From: Lineus longissimus
Lineage: Eukaryota > Nemertea > Pilidiophora > Heteronemertea > Lineidae
Assembly: GCF_910592395.1 (NCBI RefSeq)
Contig: NC_088325.1
Location: 6,289,501 to 6,353,500, forward strand
Direction of reading: 5' to 3'
DNA length: 64,000 nucleotides
Shown: positions 21,706-31,444 of the stretch, one piece after another
How positions within the stretch are numbered: the first letter of the stretch is position 1
Layout of the letters: every line of letters starts with the position of its first letter
The notes under the pieces: model-generated
The model's input: the letters and a program-made list of their open reading frames with translations, nothing else
The model's database searches: none
What the model was told of the DNA's origin: nothing
Made by a program: the position numbers and the translations under genes

Positions 21706-23169
21706 ATGGCTGAGGTAGGTAAAGATTTTGAAATGGGGGAAATGGGTGGTCTTAAACCAAATAATAGAAGTAATTTAACTACATATACTTCATTTATTAA
21801 ACCAGAAAGACAAAGAGATATTACAAAAGATCTTGTGATAAAATAATCAATTTACACAGAAATTGAGTCTAAACTTAATAAAGCATTGAAAGGATCAAGA
21901 TTGAATTATGATCATAAAAAACTGAGTAATCTAGCACCACGTATTTATGTTGAAGGAAACAAACTTTATTATTTACCTGATGCTAATGAACTATCTGATT
22001 TTACTAAAAAACAAAAAGAAAGAATAGAAAAAAAACACCAAAATCACTAAAAGGTAAAAAATTTGCAATTACTTTAATCTCTGATGATGGAAAGTTTTTT
22101 TCTGAAATTACATTAAAAACATATTTTGGTACAACATTTGTTAACAATATTAAAGAAATGATTGAACCAAGTTCAATACATGTTCTAGGTGAAACAACAG
22201 TGCCTATGAAAGGTAGTAGAGGTGTAAGAAGATATCAGTTATTATCAAAAGAAACACAAACAGTAATCGATGAGGTTATTAAATCACCCAAACCAATAGA
22301 TAGGTTGATTGATGCAACTGATGATGAACTTAAAGAATTATGTTTCACGAATAATGTAATGAGAGAAGTTAAGACAAAAATACAATGGAAAACTTAGCAA
22401 CAGATTATCATAAAAGGTTGGGAAGATGACGCCGAAAAAAACCAAGCATTAGAAGAAGATCTTGATCAAGCTAAAGATGATCTTGATCAAGTTAAAGGTG
22501 ATTATGATGAAGCGAAAAGTCAACTGATTAATGAAAAAAATTGAGATTGATAAACTACAAAAGGAAATAGCTAAATTAGAAGACAAACTGTATGAGGAAA
22601 AGGCAAAGGTATGGCGGATTTACAAAGAGAGGGAGTCACAAACTGAAAGAGCTAAACGTTTAATAAAAGATCTATTAATTAAACCAGATTCAATTATTTC
22701 ACTGAAGGATAGAATTATACTACTTTTTAAGAGTGAAGGTTTAACCATTGTTGCCATAGTATCATCTGTAGTTATGATCTTCACAACTCGTGGTTTTATT
22801 ATCAGTAACGCTCTGAAAGCTGTCCCTAAACCTACACCACCAGGACTTTATACAGGACCAGAACCAGGACCAGACCCTAAATCAGAACCTAAACCAGACT
22901 CTAAACCAAAACCGTCAATACCAGATCAAGTAAAAGAAGGTATCAAGAAGTTTGCTAATTGGCTTAAGGAACTTGCTAAGAAAGCAGCAGCTGCTTTACC
23001 TGGAGTAATCGGGTCTTTTGTTTCATTCCTATTGAAAACAGTGGCTAGTGTTGTTGGTTTTCTGACTGAACACATGATAATAACATTGATTATTATTATT
23101 GGTTCAATAATCTATGGATTGATAGGTGGATTTAAAGCAGTAAAGGAACGTAGAAGTATTAAGAAGTAA
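21706..23169 (+). pseudogene. Viral gene 2 (block B), near full length but frameshifted
   Basis: It starts MAEVGKDFEMGEM at 21,706 as in block A. A stop at 21,844 and frame changes near 22,045, 22,395 and 22,530 break it. Pieces in order are an N-terminal region with NLAPRIYVEGNKLYYL, a segment GKFFSEITLKTYFG, a segment at 22,158-22,397, and a heptad-rich coiled coil (22,440-22,660). Then come a membrane segment (GLTIVAIVSSVVMIF), a Pro/Lys-rich linker (22,825-22,920), and two more Ala/Gly-rich hydrophobic segments ending IITLIIIIGSIIYGLIGGF with a basic tail. The last 212 codons (22,531-23,169) are open. Such a coiled-coil/multi-membrane protein suggests a virion membrane component; I know no named function. 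Confidence 0.75.
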
Positions 23170-23198
23170 TATTGAATTTTACATTAGCAATAAATAGA

Positions 23199-23928
23199 AT
23201 GACAACAGGATATTTATTAAACACTGATAGAGTACATAAGATTCCACTTGGTTTGAAGGCTGATAGATGTAATGAAGCCACATTTGAGTATTACTTATCA
23301 GATCAATTAAACATGATATATATTCCTTTGAAATCGATATCCCTTTACAATTCATGGTGGACTGGTGATATCATTCAAGGTATTATTGAATTGGTCAAAC
23401 CTAAAACTTACTCGGGGCAACCATCCAATTCTTACACAATTAATTTTGATGCTCATTTTAGTTTAGCAGAACTGTGTTCCTTTATCACGGAGCTCATCAA
23501 AAAATCTTGCAGGGCATGTTAAATTCACCTGTGACAACATTAACTACATTACAATTGAACTTCCTGAGGACAGGTTGTTTATGCTGACGGATTACTATCT
23601 CGGAGATGAGTACTTAACAATAGTAAATAAGTGGTTTGGCTTTAAACAAGAAAGATTCACCAAGAAAGGAAAATATTACTCTACAAAACCACTTCCAATT
23701 TACAGAACACAACTTACTTTAAGATCAAATTTGGTTGACAAAAGTAAGACACTCTTTTACAATAAACCTTCTGACATCTTTTGCATTGTACCAGTGGAGG
23801 TTGGCGACCAGATAAAGAACCAGGAATATGAGCTTAATTGTAATGAATTTGTCAATAAATGTACCAATTATCTCAAATTTGAAATCACTGGTGAAGTAGT
23901 AAATGATAGCTACACTACCAATAGCTAA
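23199..23928 (+). pseudogene. Minor-capsid-like protein (block B), one frameshift
   Basis: The ATG at 23,199 (TTGYLLNTDRVHKIPLGL) opens a frame that runs to 23,522. Homologous reading continues in another frame from about 23,500 to the stop at 23,926, so one indel lies near the A-run at 23,499-23,504. Features include LKSISLYNSWW, FSLAELCSFITEL and YITIELPEDR, a layout like penton/minor capsid proteins of Polinton-type viruses. It is the full counterpart of the stub at 11,499 in block A. Its 3' end touches the end of the minus-strand frame 23,925-24,191. Functional call is inferred. Confidence 0.6.
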
Positions 23929-24191
23929 CATAGCAAAAAGACAAATGGTGTTGAACCTGAGTTTGTCAAACCTGACTTTGTCATCTGATTAGAGTGTTCA
24001 GTCATTTCAGGCTCTGAAGGTTCTTCTGGTTCTGGTTCATATACTTTGAATGCTGTCTTGTCCTTTTTTAGCCGCTTGAATTCCTGAGATATTTTACCTA
24101 GCTTTCTAGACCATGATGCTGGTTTCTCTGATCTGGTAATAGGCTTTTCAATGGTTGTCACTTGTGTCACAGGAGTCTCCTGATTCTCCAT
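23925..24191 (-). CDS. Minus-strand viral ORF, basic and acidic blocks
   Basis: This intact 88-codon frame converges tail-to-tail with the minor-capsid-like gene. It has a Thr/Val-rich start (ETPVTQVTTIEKPITRSEK), a basic middle (SWSRKLGKISQEFKRLKKDK) and an acidic Pro/Glu stretch (YEPEPEEPSEPEM). No family is recognised. It is the last of a series of minus-strand frames (27.8-23.9 kb) that a LINE insertion has split, so its real start may have been further upstream. Codon content and position suggest a viral gene. Confidence 0.45.
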   Translation of the reverse strand: MENQETPVTQVTTIEKPITRSEKPASWSRKLGKISQEFKRLKKDKTAFKVYEPEPEEPSEPEMTEHSNQMTKSGLTNSGSTPFVFLLC

Positions 24192-24204
24192 TTAGCTTAT
24201 TTGA

Positions 24205-24275
24205 ATTTTCTATCCTGACTTCGTCCATCCTGACTTCGCCCGTCCTGACTATGTTCTTCCTGACAATGTCCTAAA
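24205..24275. repeat. TCCTGACTTCG short repeats
   Basis: Four imperfect units (TCCTGACTTCGTCCA, TCCTGACTTCGCCCG, TCCTGACTATGTTCT, TCCTGACAATGTCC) lie between the minus-strand ORF and the LINE. In reverse complement the core reads GTCAGGACGAAGTC or similar, resembling the CTCAGGACAAAGTC repeat of block A. Confidence 0.6.
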
Positions 24276-26575
24276 GTAATGAGCGAAGATGAGGCAAGGA
24301 CAGTGAGTGCCCCCATTCTCACACTTCGACCAAATGCCCCTTGGTACACAGAAGAACTACACGAAGCTAAACGGGTCCGCCGCCGTCTTGAACGCCAGTG
24401 GCGTAATAGCAAGCTTGAAGTTCACCGTCAAATGTATCAGGCGCAGTGTCGAGTGGTCAATAACATGCTTGTTGATACAAGGCGCTCCTACTTTCAGAAT
24501 AAAATTTCGGACTGTGGTAAGGATCAGAAAAATATCAATAGGATAGTGAAGCATCTTCTCGGAGCCAACGCATCCCCACTGCTTCCAGAGCATCAATCGG
24601 AAGGTGAACTCGCAAACCGGTTCAATACTTTTTTTACGGACAAAATCGTTAAGATTCGTGATGGTATGTCAGAGGCGAGTAGCGGGGGCCCCAAGTTTTC
24701 CAACCTATCTGAACTAGCACGAGGAACTAGCTCACGTGGATTATCAGTTTTCGAGCCCACAACTGACGAGGAAATTCGAAAGGTCATCAAAACAAGTGCG
24801 AGTAAATCAAGCGTTTTAGACCCGTGGCCGACGTGGCTCATGAAGGACTGCCTTGAGGAGGTTCTCCCACTGATAACGAGGAGTGTGAACCAGTCACTAA
24901 AGGACGGCGTGGTACCAGATGATTTCAAAGTGGCTCATATCATGCCACTCCTTAAGAAACCAGGACTCGATCAAGAAAACGCTCAAAAACTATCGGCCAG
25001 TTTCAAATCTTAGTTTTATTTCAAAGATCTTGGAAAAAGTGGTTGGCTTGAGACTTGATCGGTACCTTGCTGCTAATTCCCTCCTAGAACCTTTTCAAAG
25101 TGCCTATAACGCTCACCATTCGACTGAAACCGCTCTGATGCGTGTTCAGTCTGACATCCTAAGTGCACTGGACTCTGGTTATGTGGGTATCCTTGTCATT
25201 TTGGATCTCCCAGCTGCATTCGATACTATCGACCATTCGATTCTCATGGAACGTCTCAATACAACATACGGTATTACAGGACCGGCTCTGAATTGGTTTT
25301 CTTCTTATTTAAACGGACGTTATCAATCCGTATCGATCAACGGCAAAGTCTCCAGTAAGACTCCACTTCAGTTCGGAGTTCCGCAAGGTTCAGTACTTGG
25401 TCCCAAATTGTATACCATGTACACTAAGCCATTAGGTGACTTAATACGCAGTCATGGTCTAGAATATCACATGTATGCTGATGACACACAACTGTACATC
25501 TTTTTTAAGAAAAGCAATGTGAACTGTCAGATATCTGCTATCCAGCGTCTCGAATCATGTCTGGTTGATATTCAGTCGTGGATGGATACGAACATGCTCA
25601 AGTTAAATGGTGACAAAACGGAAACCATCTTATTCTCAACATTTCGTTATAAGGACGCATCTGATTGCAGCGTTACCGTTGGTGGAACAAATATTGCATT
25701 TGCATCATCTGTGAGGAACTTGGGTGTGGTCCTTGACCAGTCATTGACTATGGACAAACACATAAGCTTCACTACACGGTCATGTTACATGCATCTAAGA
25801 AACATTGGACGTATTCGGAGATTCCTACCTGATGATGCTGCAAAGACACTGGTACACTCTCTAGTCACATCGCGAATGGACTATTGCAATGCTCTACTCT
25901 ATGGTGTCCCTGATACTACAATCAATCGTCTCCGTCGTGTTCAGAATACTGCCGCTCGGATCATTACTAGGACTAAGCGTCGAGACCATATTACACCTGC
26001 TTTGGTTAATTTACACTGGCTCCCGGTTAAAGCACGCATTGATTTTAAACTGATTTTACACACTTTCCGTGCCATACATCATCAGGCACCTGGTTACATC
26101 ATCGACATGATCGACATTTTAAAACCAACCAGATCATTACGATCTTCCAACTCCGTTGTTTTATCTGTTCCACGGTCCAAAACAAAGCTGTATGGCGACA
26201 TGTCTTTCCGGGTGGCTGGCCCAAAACTGTGGAACTCCCTTCCATCTTACTTAAAAGATATTCACGACATAGGACCTTTTAAACGTGCTTTGAAAACTTT
26301 TCTTTTTAAGAACACCTATGGTATCTAGTCAATTCTTTAGAAATATTTTTTTGGACAGTCGCTGTTACTTGTGTTTATATTTTTTCTTTAACTCCTCATC
26401 TAGGCCTCCTGTTTTATATAATCTTTCATCATCAATGTTTCTTTTTTTTCTTTTAAATAATATATACATAATCCTTTAACTTTTATGTAAAGTGCTTCGG
26501 AGCATGCAATGCATGATCGAAGCACTATAATATCTGGTATTTTATTATTATTATTATTATTATTTATTGTTATTA
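24276..26575 (+). mobile_element. 5'-truncated L2/CR1-type LINE
   Basis: The element starts abruptly in the region before the reverse transcriptase; the endonuclease part is absent, as expected from truncated target-primed insertion. It ends in a 3' hairpin-like GTGCTTCGGAGCATGC...GATCGAAGCACT stretch and a (TTA)n tail at 26,538-26,575. Its insertion separates minus-strand viral genes. No target-site duplication was identified. Confidence 0.85.
24279..26328 (+). pseudogene. LINE reverse transcriptase, frameshifted
   Basis: The first part, 24,279 to about 24,970, is the region upstream of the RT (WYTEELHEAKRVRRRLERQW, FFTDKIVKIR, LKDGVVPDDFKVAHIMPLLK). The second part, 24,919-26,328, continues in another frame after an indel near 24,950-24,980. 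It holds the fingers (NYRPVSNLSFISKILEKVV), ILDLPAAFDTIDH (first Asp), GVPQGSVLGP and the catalytic YADDTQLY (YADD at residues 186-189 of that frame). The C-terminal LVTSRMDYCNALLYGVPD and LHWLPVKARIDFK are typical of the L2/CR1 group. Apart from the single frameshift and the missing 5' end it is well kept, so the copy is fairly recent. Confidence 0.9.
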
Positions 26576-26803
26576 TCATTACTTATCAACCTGAGCCATT
26601 TGTCAAGTTCATTGGTAATGATGTAATCGTTTCGTAAATCAAAGTACAGTGCTTCTTACACATCTATTAGTAATATCAATTCTAATAACTTAGTGTAAGC
26701 TTTTAGGACTGTCTTACCCAAAGAATCATTAAGTCTGGCAGCCATCTTTGTCTGGCAGATTCTATGCTGGTGAAAGATTTCCTTCTCTGTCATGTTATCT
26801 AAG

Positions 26804-27238
26804 TCATTGAAGCTGTTTGTTCAGGAAATCCTTGCTTTTCCCTGTTGCCACCAGAACTTCGAGGTCTTGTTTGGCTTTAAGGCCACAAGCAGTCAGATAG
26901 TTCAAATTTTGTTGATTGCTAGTCGAGCCTAGTTGACAACTAGAATTGACTATTCCTTGACTAGGATTAACTAGACCTTGACTAGAAGTAACTACTTTTG
27001 AACTATTCAACTGCTTGTTAGAAATGTGTTGCTTTGTAGTGCAGTTCTGTTGATATTCAGTCGAACTTTGTTGGTTACTACCAGTGTTCTGTTGGTAACT
27101 AGCACCGATTCGAGCTTTGCTCTCAGGACTATGTCCGATTAGGTTTTGACTATTTACACCAAGCTGTTTCATTTGTTGTTCAATTACAGCTGACGTCTGA
27201 TTTATCATTGGCTGATTTATCATTGATTGACTATCCAT
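26804..27238 (-). CDS. Minus-strand viral ORF, Gln/Ser/Asn-rich
   Basis: This intact 144-codon frame starts MDSQSMINQPMINQTS, with a small internal repeat. The middle is rich in Gln, Asn and Ser, and the end (ACGLKAKQDLEVLVATGKSK) is more ordered. No family is recognised. It carries a version of the short repeat found in block A (IGHSPESKARIG, bases about 27,105-27,135), which links it to the same viral element. Its promoter side has three exact-period 15 bp iterons (27,296-27,337). It may be a DNA-binding or regulatory protein, but that is a guess. Confidence 0.5.
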   Translation of the reverse strand: MDSQSMINQPMINQTSAVIEQQMKQLGVNSQNLIGHSPESKARIGASYQQNTGSNQQSSTEYQQNCTTKQHISNKQLNSSKVVTSSQGLVNPSQGIVNSSCQLGSTSNQQNLNYLTACGLKAKQDLEVLVATGKSKDFLNKQLQ

Positions 27239-27293
27239 TTAATAGTATGGAAAATATGTGTTAAAATGTGAAACGCTTTTTCAACGTAAAGAT

Positions 27294-27340
27294 ATGAAAT
27301 AATCAGTTATGAAATAATCAGTCGTGAAATAATCAGTGAT
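27294..27340. promoter_or_regulatory. Three 15 bp iterons upstream of the minus-strand ORF
   Basis: GAAATAATCAGT occurs at 27,296, 27,311 and 27,326, exactly 15 bp apart, with TAT or CGT between. They lie 58-99 bp upstream of the ATG at 27,238 (minus strand) and outside any recognised coding frame. Evenly spaced repeats suggest protein binding sites for transcription or replication control; no direct evidence. Confidence 0.5.
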
Positions 27341-27389
27341 CTGCACTAGCACTAATTAAAACGTCAAACTGCTTGTCAATCTTCTGGTA

Positions 27390-27841
27390 TTATTCCTTCT
27401 CATGTCTATAATTCTGGAAGAAAATACTTTTAGTGAAACCATACCGTAGTTCCACATCATCTAAATCTTCATCGCTATCAACATCATACTTGTCTTTTAT
27501 ACCCAAGCCCAAGAGCAGGGCTAAATCATGTTGAACTTCGAGGCTGGCTGGTTCCTGCAGCTTCAACAACATATGTTGCAGTTCAATTTCCTTAATCTTG
27601 AGTCTTACTTTGGCTAAGTCCGAGGACAGTGACGACGAGTAGTAGAACCAGCTTCATTATGTTCAGATGCCTTAGAACGAACTGATTGGGTACCAGTTTT
27701 AGCAGTTCTCATCAAATACTTGAGCGAGATATTCATCACCCGCCGCAAAAGATCACCCGCCGCAAAAGGGAGACTTGTTCCTACATATTCATTATGTGTA
27801 TCGACAACTTCCTCATACGCGGCGTCTAGCTCAGTGAGCAA
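27390..27841 (-). pseudogene. Minus-strand ORF pair, one frameshifted gene
   Basis: A frame from 27,841 (MLTELDAAYEEVVDTHNEYV) shifts near 27,650 into the frame that ends at 27,390 (LAKVRLKIKEIELQHMLLKL, an acidic DSDEDLDDVELR stretch, FFQNYRHEKE). Within it a 16 bp duplication (TCACCCGCCGCAAAAG at about 27,736 and 27,752) changes the reading and may be the lesion. The helical, charged content recalls the start of retroelement Gag-like proteins as well as viral coiled coils; I cannot decide. Confidence 0.4.
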
Positions 27842-28160
27842 TGCATGACAGGCAGTGCGACCCCCGTCAGAGTCAACAACGCATTATGCACGGTTACAAA
27901 CTCGCGTGAATTTGCCTTTCTTTACAGTTCTTTCTTGTTTCGACATACTATTTCGACACTACAGTTGCTTATTTACCAATATGTCCGGTCGGAGAGACCA
28001 TTTATGTACTCTATTTCGATACATTGTGCCTTAATTCGACAAAAACGAGATGAAAACGAAGACTCGATTCTGGTTATATATGTTGTTATTTTATACACTT
28101 TTCACAATTTCCAAAAACGCCGTTCGGGGCGCCGAAGACAGCATATAACACTGTCGCAGT

Positions 28161-29690
28161 GTGCGACACCGGTACTCATTTGAAACATGCATTGTGATTT
28201 CGGCTAGAGAAATTAGATATAGATATTGCAAAGCAGTCCGAAAACGTTGTGATTCTTACGCTATTGGCCATGCAGTCAGTTTTTTGTTGAAATGGGTTAT
28301 TTGTGGCATTGTTTGGTCACTGGAATTTACGCAGGGATTAAATATTTACAAATACGCAATGACCAACCCTTTGTCCACTTTGGTTCATTTGAATACCCTC
28401 CAATATTCTGTAATTCTCGCCCACCTTAAGCGCCAATCTGATCACCCAAGGATAAGAGTTGCTAATTTTGAAAAGTGGGTTGACCAGTGCAGATTGGATG
28501 TTACTAATTTAACTTTTCCAGTAGGTCTCGGACAGATTTCAACTTTTGAAAAAAGGAACAATCTGTCTGTAAATGTTTACCGCTATGTCAATGCTCCAAA
28601 ACAACGGAACCAACCGTGCTTAGTGCCCATTTACCATTCGAAAGAAAAACATCTCCCCGACAATCGTTGTGTTGACCTTCTCTTGTACAGAGAACATTAT
28701 TTTCTCATCACAAACTTGTCACGCTTGCTACATCGGGAAGGCACGGGAATGCGTCATTTCAAGAAATTTGTCTGCAGATCGTGTTTGTCCGTGTACAAAA
28801 CTCAAATGGTCTAACACAAAACTCACTACTGTGATAGAAAAGGTCAGGTTTACACAACACCTTCTTCAGCTAAAGCTCATCTAGCCTTTGATAAGTTTTC
28901 TGCTACCATCAAAATGCCATGGACAATCTATTATGATTACGAAACAATGATGGTAAGCGATCCTTCTGAAAAGCAAAATTCGGGCAAATCGAAAAGAATT
29001 CACCGACACGTGCCAATTGCCGTTTCTGCAATTAGAATTTGTTCGAATTCGAAACACAATTCAAAGCTTTTCACACACGTCGGTACCGATTGTGTTCGAG
29101 AGTTTCTCAATTGGCTCCATATTCAGAAAAACGAAATTGAGCTGATAAGATTACATTATTATTGTCCTTTAAAAATGCGTGGACAGGATTGGGTCAAGTT
29201 CACTGCTCAAGACGCTTGCGAAATGTGTCAACAAAAATTTACTCCTGGGTCAAAAAAATGTGCCGACCATGATCATGTCTGGCGCCTACAGACATGCCCT
29301 GTGCAACAGGTGCAGCTTAAGCTGGGGAAAAGAATGTACACAGATAACGGTAATTGCACATAACTCCATGAGATATGACTTTCACATATTTGTTGACGAA
29401 CTTGCAAAACAAGCAGCCCAGGAAAAAGTAAGTTTTCGCATTATTCCGAAAACAAAAGAAAATTACCAAGCAATGTACTACGATGGGAATCAGTTCAAAT
29501 TCATCGACTCGTTTCACTTTCTTTCAAGTTCTTTGGCCACCCTAGCTCACTCAATCCACACCGGTAAGGATGGGGAGGACGTTCAATTTAAGCTTCTATT
29601 TGCTTATGTCAATGAAAACAAAGAGCTCTACAATTTAGTGAAAACGAAGTCTGCATTCTGCTACGACTTCTTAGACTCTGAGCAGACAAC
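28161..29690 (+). pseudogene. Protein-primed type B DNA polymerase, N-terminal fragment
   Basis: Three frames in order show the N-terminal and exonuclease parts of a Polinton/adintovirus-like DNA polymerase. The first ends at 28,814 and has FEKWVDQCR, GQISTFEKRNNLSVNVYRY, VDLLLYREHYFLITNLSRLL and a zinc-type FVCRSCLSVY. The second, 28,914-29,363, has the Exo I motif YYDYETMM. The third, 29,179-29,751, has the Exo II-like HNSMRYDFHIF. Frameshifts fall near 28,810 and 29,290. Recognisable sequence ends near 29,690, before any polymerase palm motif, so it is truncated as well as shifted. The polymerase copies viral genomes with a protein primer. It is the strongest marker of element identity here. 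The recognisable part starts near 28,355. Confidence 0.8.
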
Positions 29691-29706
29691 GTACTCTCTA
29701 CTATAC

Positions 29707-29764
29707 CACAGTAGAGCATTTCACTGTTGTCGATATCGCATTAAACAGTGAACATTCTACTGTG
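29707..29764. repeat. Hairpin at the end of the polymerase fragment
   Basis: CACAGTAGAGCATTTCACTG and CAGTGAACATTCTACTGTG are nearly perfect inverted repeats separated by ~18 bases, directly where the polymerase homology stops. Words such as GTCTACTGTGT and GTTCACTGTTTTGTG recur at 32,545-32,640, so this is probably part of a small repeat family whose insertion or excision cut the gene. Confidence 0.6.
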
Positions 29765-30314
29765 TGTTTGCTTTTGCGCACATTCTCTGCGCAACGAAGA
29801 ATACCATTGAATATTATATAAATATTGCATGTCAAGCCATAGAATAGTCAAAATTATTTGTCAGGTCAAAAATTATTTCACCAGGCTTTAAACCAAACCT
29901 TGAAGAAATCGGCCCAGCAGGTTTTGCACAGCGACCCAAACCACTGTCAAAGTGATTTTTAATCGGCGGATACGCAAATCATGTATGGAGCCAAGACGTG
30001 TACATTATGTACCGTACTGTAGACAGTGTGTGTTTACATTAGCAGACGATGTTTGTTTGAAGCGAGTCCAGGCCCAACTTGAATGCCTTGTACTTTCTGT
30101 TCGTGGATGTAACAGTCCCACCCAATGCAACCTACCTACTTTGTGGGTGTAATTCAAGACCCTGACAGTATCACTGTGCAACTTCCTGGCTTAAAACGCC
30201 GTAAATATGCTGTTTTTTATCGCCGATTTCGTCGAAATCTTAATGGCCGCCATTTGCAATATCGCGTCATCGATGACGTCAGCCGTGGAATAATGCCGTG
30301 GAATAGTCAAAAAT
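29765..30314. other. Stretch between polymerase fragment and second Harbinger
   Basis: No gene was recognised. GTGGAATAATGCCGTGGAATAG just before the Harbinger end and CATAGAATAGTC at 29,838 recall the repeat at 18.12-18.23 kb, so the Harbinger may be nested in that older repeat. Confidence 0.4.
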
Positions 30315-31182
30315 AGGGTGGTTTCGCAGGCGCACGGATAGCACGACGTGAACGTTTAGCTAGACGTAACCGTTTTATTTACTGCTGCGTCATTTTGGTG
30401 GTTTCGCTGCGCACGAGAAAACGGTTACGTTAAATCCAGGTGGCGCGAATTTTGAAAATGGCGACACTCAGAGAACTCTTGCATTTGGCGATTGAAAATG
30501 AAGATGATGAGTTTGTGTACCTACTTTTTGAAGAAATGGCGGTGCCAAGGGGGGTAACATATGATCCAGCGTTGCCTAGATTCGATTTAGAGACTTACAC
30601 GGACGATCAATGTTGGAACGAATTCAGATTCCGTAAAGATGACATTCCTGTGCTCTGTCAATCACTCAATGCATAATAGTTTACAGAGCATGCCCCTGGC
30701 TGTGCCACACCCGTGCACCACTCTAGGCCTGCCTTCACAACATGAACACACAAGACAACACATTCCATCATCATCATGATCATGAATGCCCGGGGAAATA
30801 TCCACATCATGACATGCATGAAATGCATGCGGCACAAGTGTCAAGTGTACATCCATGGGAGCGAAACATCGGCAACCGCACTTCATCATCTTTTTTCGCC
30901 TGCAAGGATAGTCGATATCGACTACAAAAGCCATTTATTTGCAGCACAATATTCCTAATAACTATTACAGGTGCTACTCAGGATGTACGACTTCTGTGTC
31001 AGTGAAAATTCGTCAATTTTGCTGTCCGTTTAGACTTACGTGTATCGAGCCCGCTATCCGTCTTTTCCCTCCGTTTACGCGAAGGGACGTTGCGTACGAC
31101 GTCACGACACCGCAAGTAGTGATGACGTCACCGCTGCTAATTGTTCACGTCGCGCTATCCGTGCGCCTGCGAAACCACCCTA
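30315..31182 (+). mobile_element. PIF/Harbinger-type element, internally deleted
   Basis: Left end AGGGTGGTTTCGCAGGCGCA (continuing CGGATAGCACGACGTGAACG) and right end TGCGCCTGCGAAACCACCCT are ~40 bp near-perfect inverted repeats. Inside, GTAACCGTTTT and GTTTACGC type subterminal repeats and one short transposase fragment occur. The rest, including the catalytic core, is missing. The target-site duplication is not clear (flanks AAAAT / ATTAT). Confidence 0.8.
30440..30676 (+). pseudogene. Harbinger transposase N-terminal fragment
   Basis: This 78-codon frame (likely start MATLRELLHLAIENEDDEFV at 30,458) has PRFDLETYTDDQCWNEFRFR followed by KDDIPVLCQSL. This is the usual N-terminal pattern of animal Harbinger transposases ahead of the helix-turn-helix. 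It stops where the DDE domain would begin. It differs from the transposase at 19.7 kb, so two Harbinger families are present. Confidence 0.7.
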
Positions 31183-31444
31183 TTATCGCATAGCACGTGG
31201 TCGTGAATGACGCGACGTGATTGGCTCACATACTAATGAGGTATGATAATCTGGAATATTGTTGAATGACCACATGTTTTTAATTTGTACTATATATATA
31301 GTTTTTGACTGTAGCCGAATAGATGATAAATCAATTTGAATTTGAAATTTTGACTCTTTTATTTCATTTTAGCGGCTACAGGCGGTATCATTTCCAACAA
31401 CATGTCACAATAAGATACCTTTTTCCCCTATGTGCCAGGAGTGT

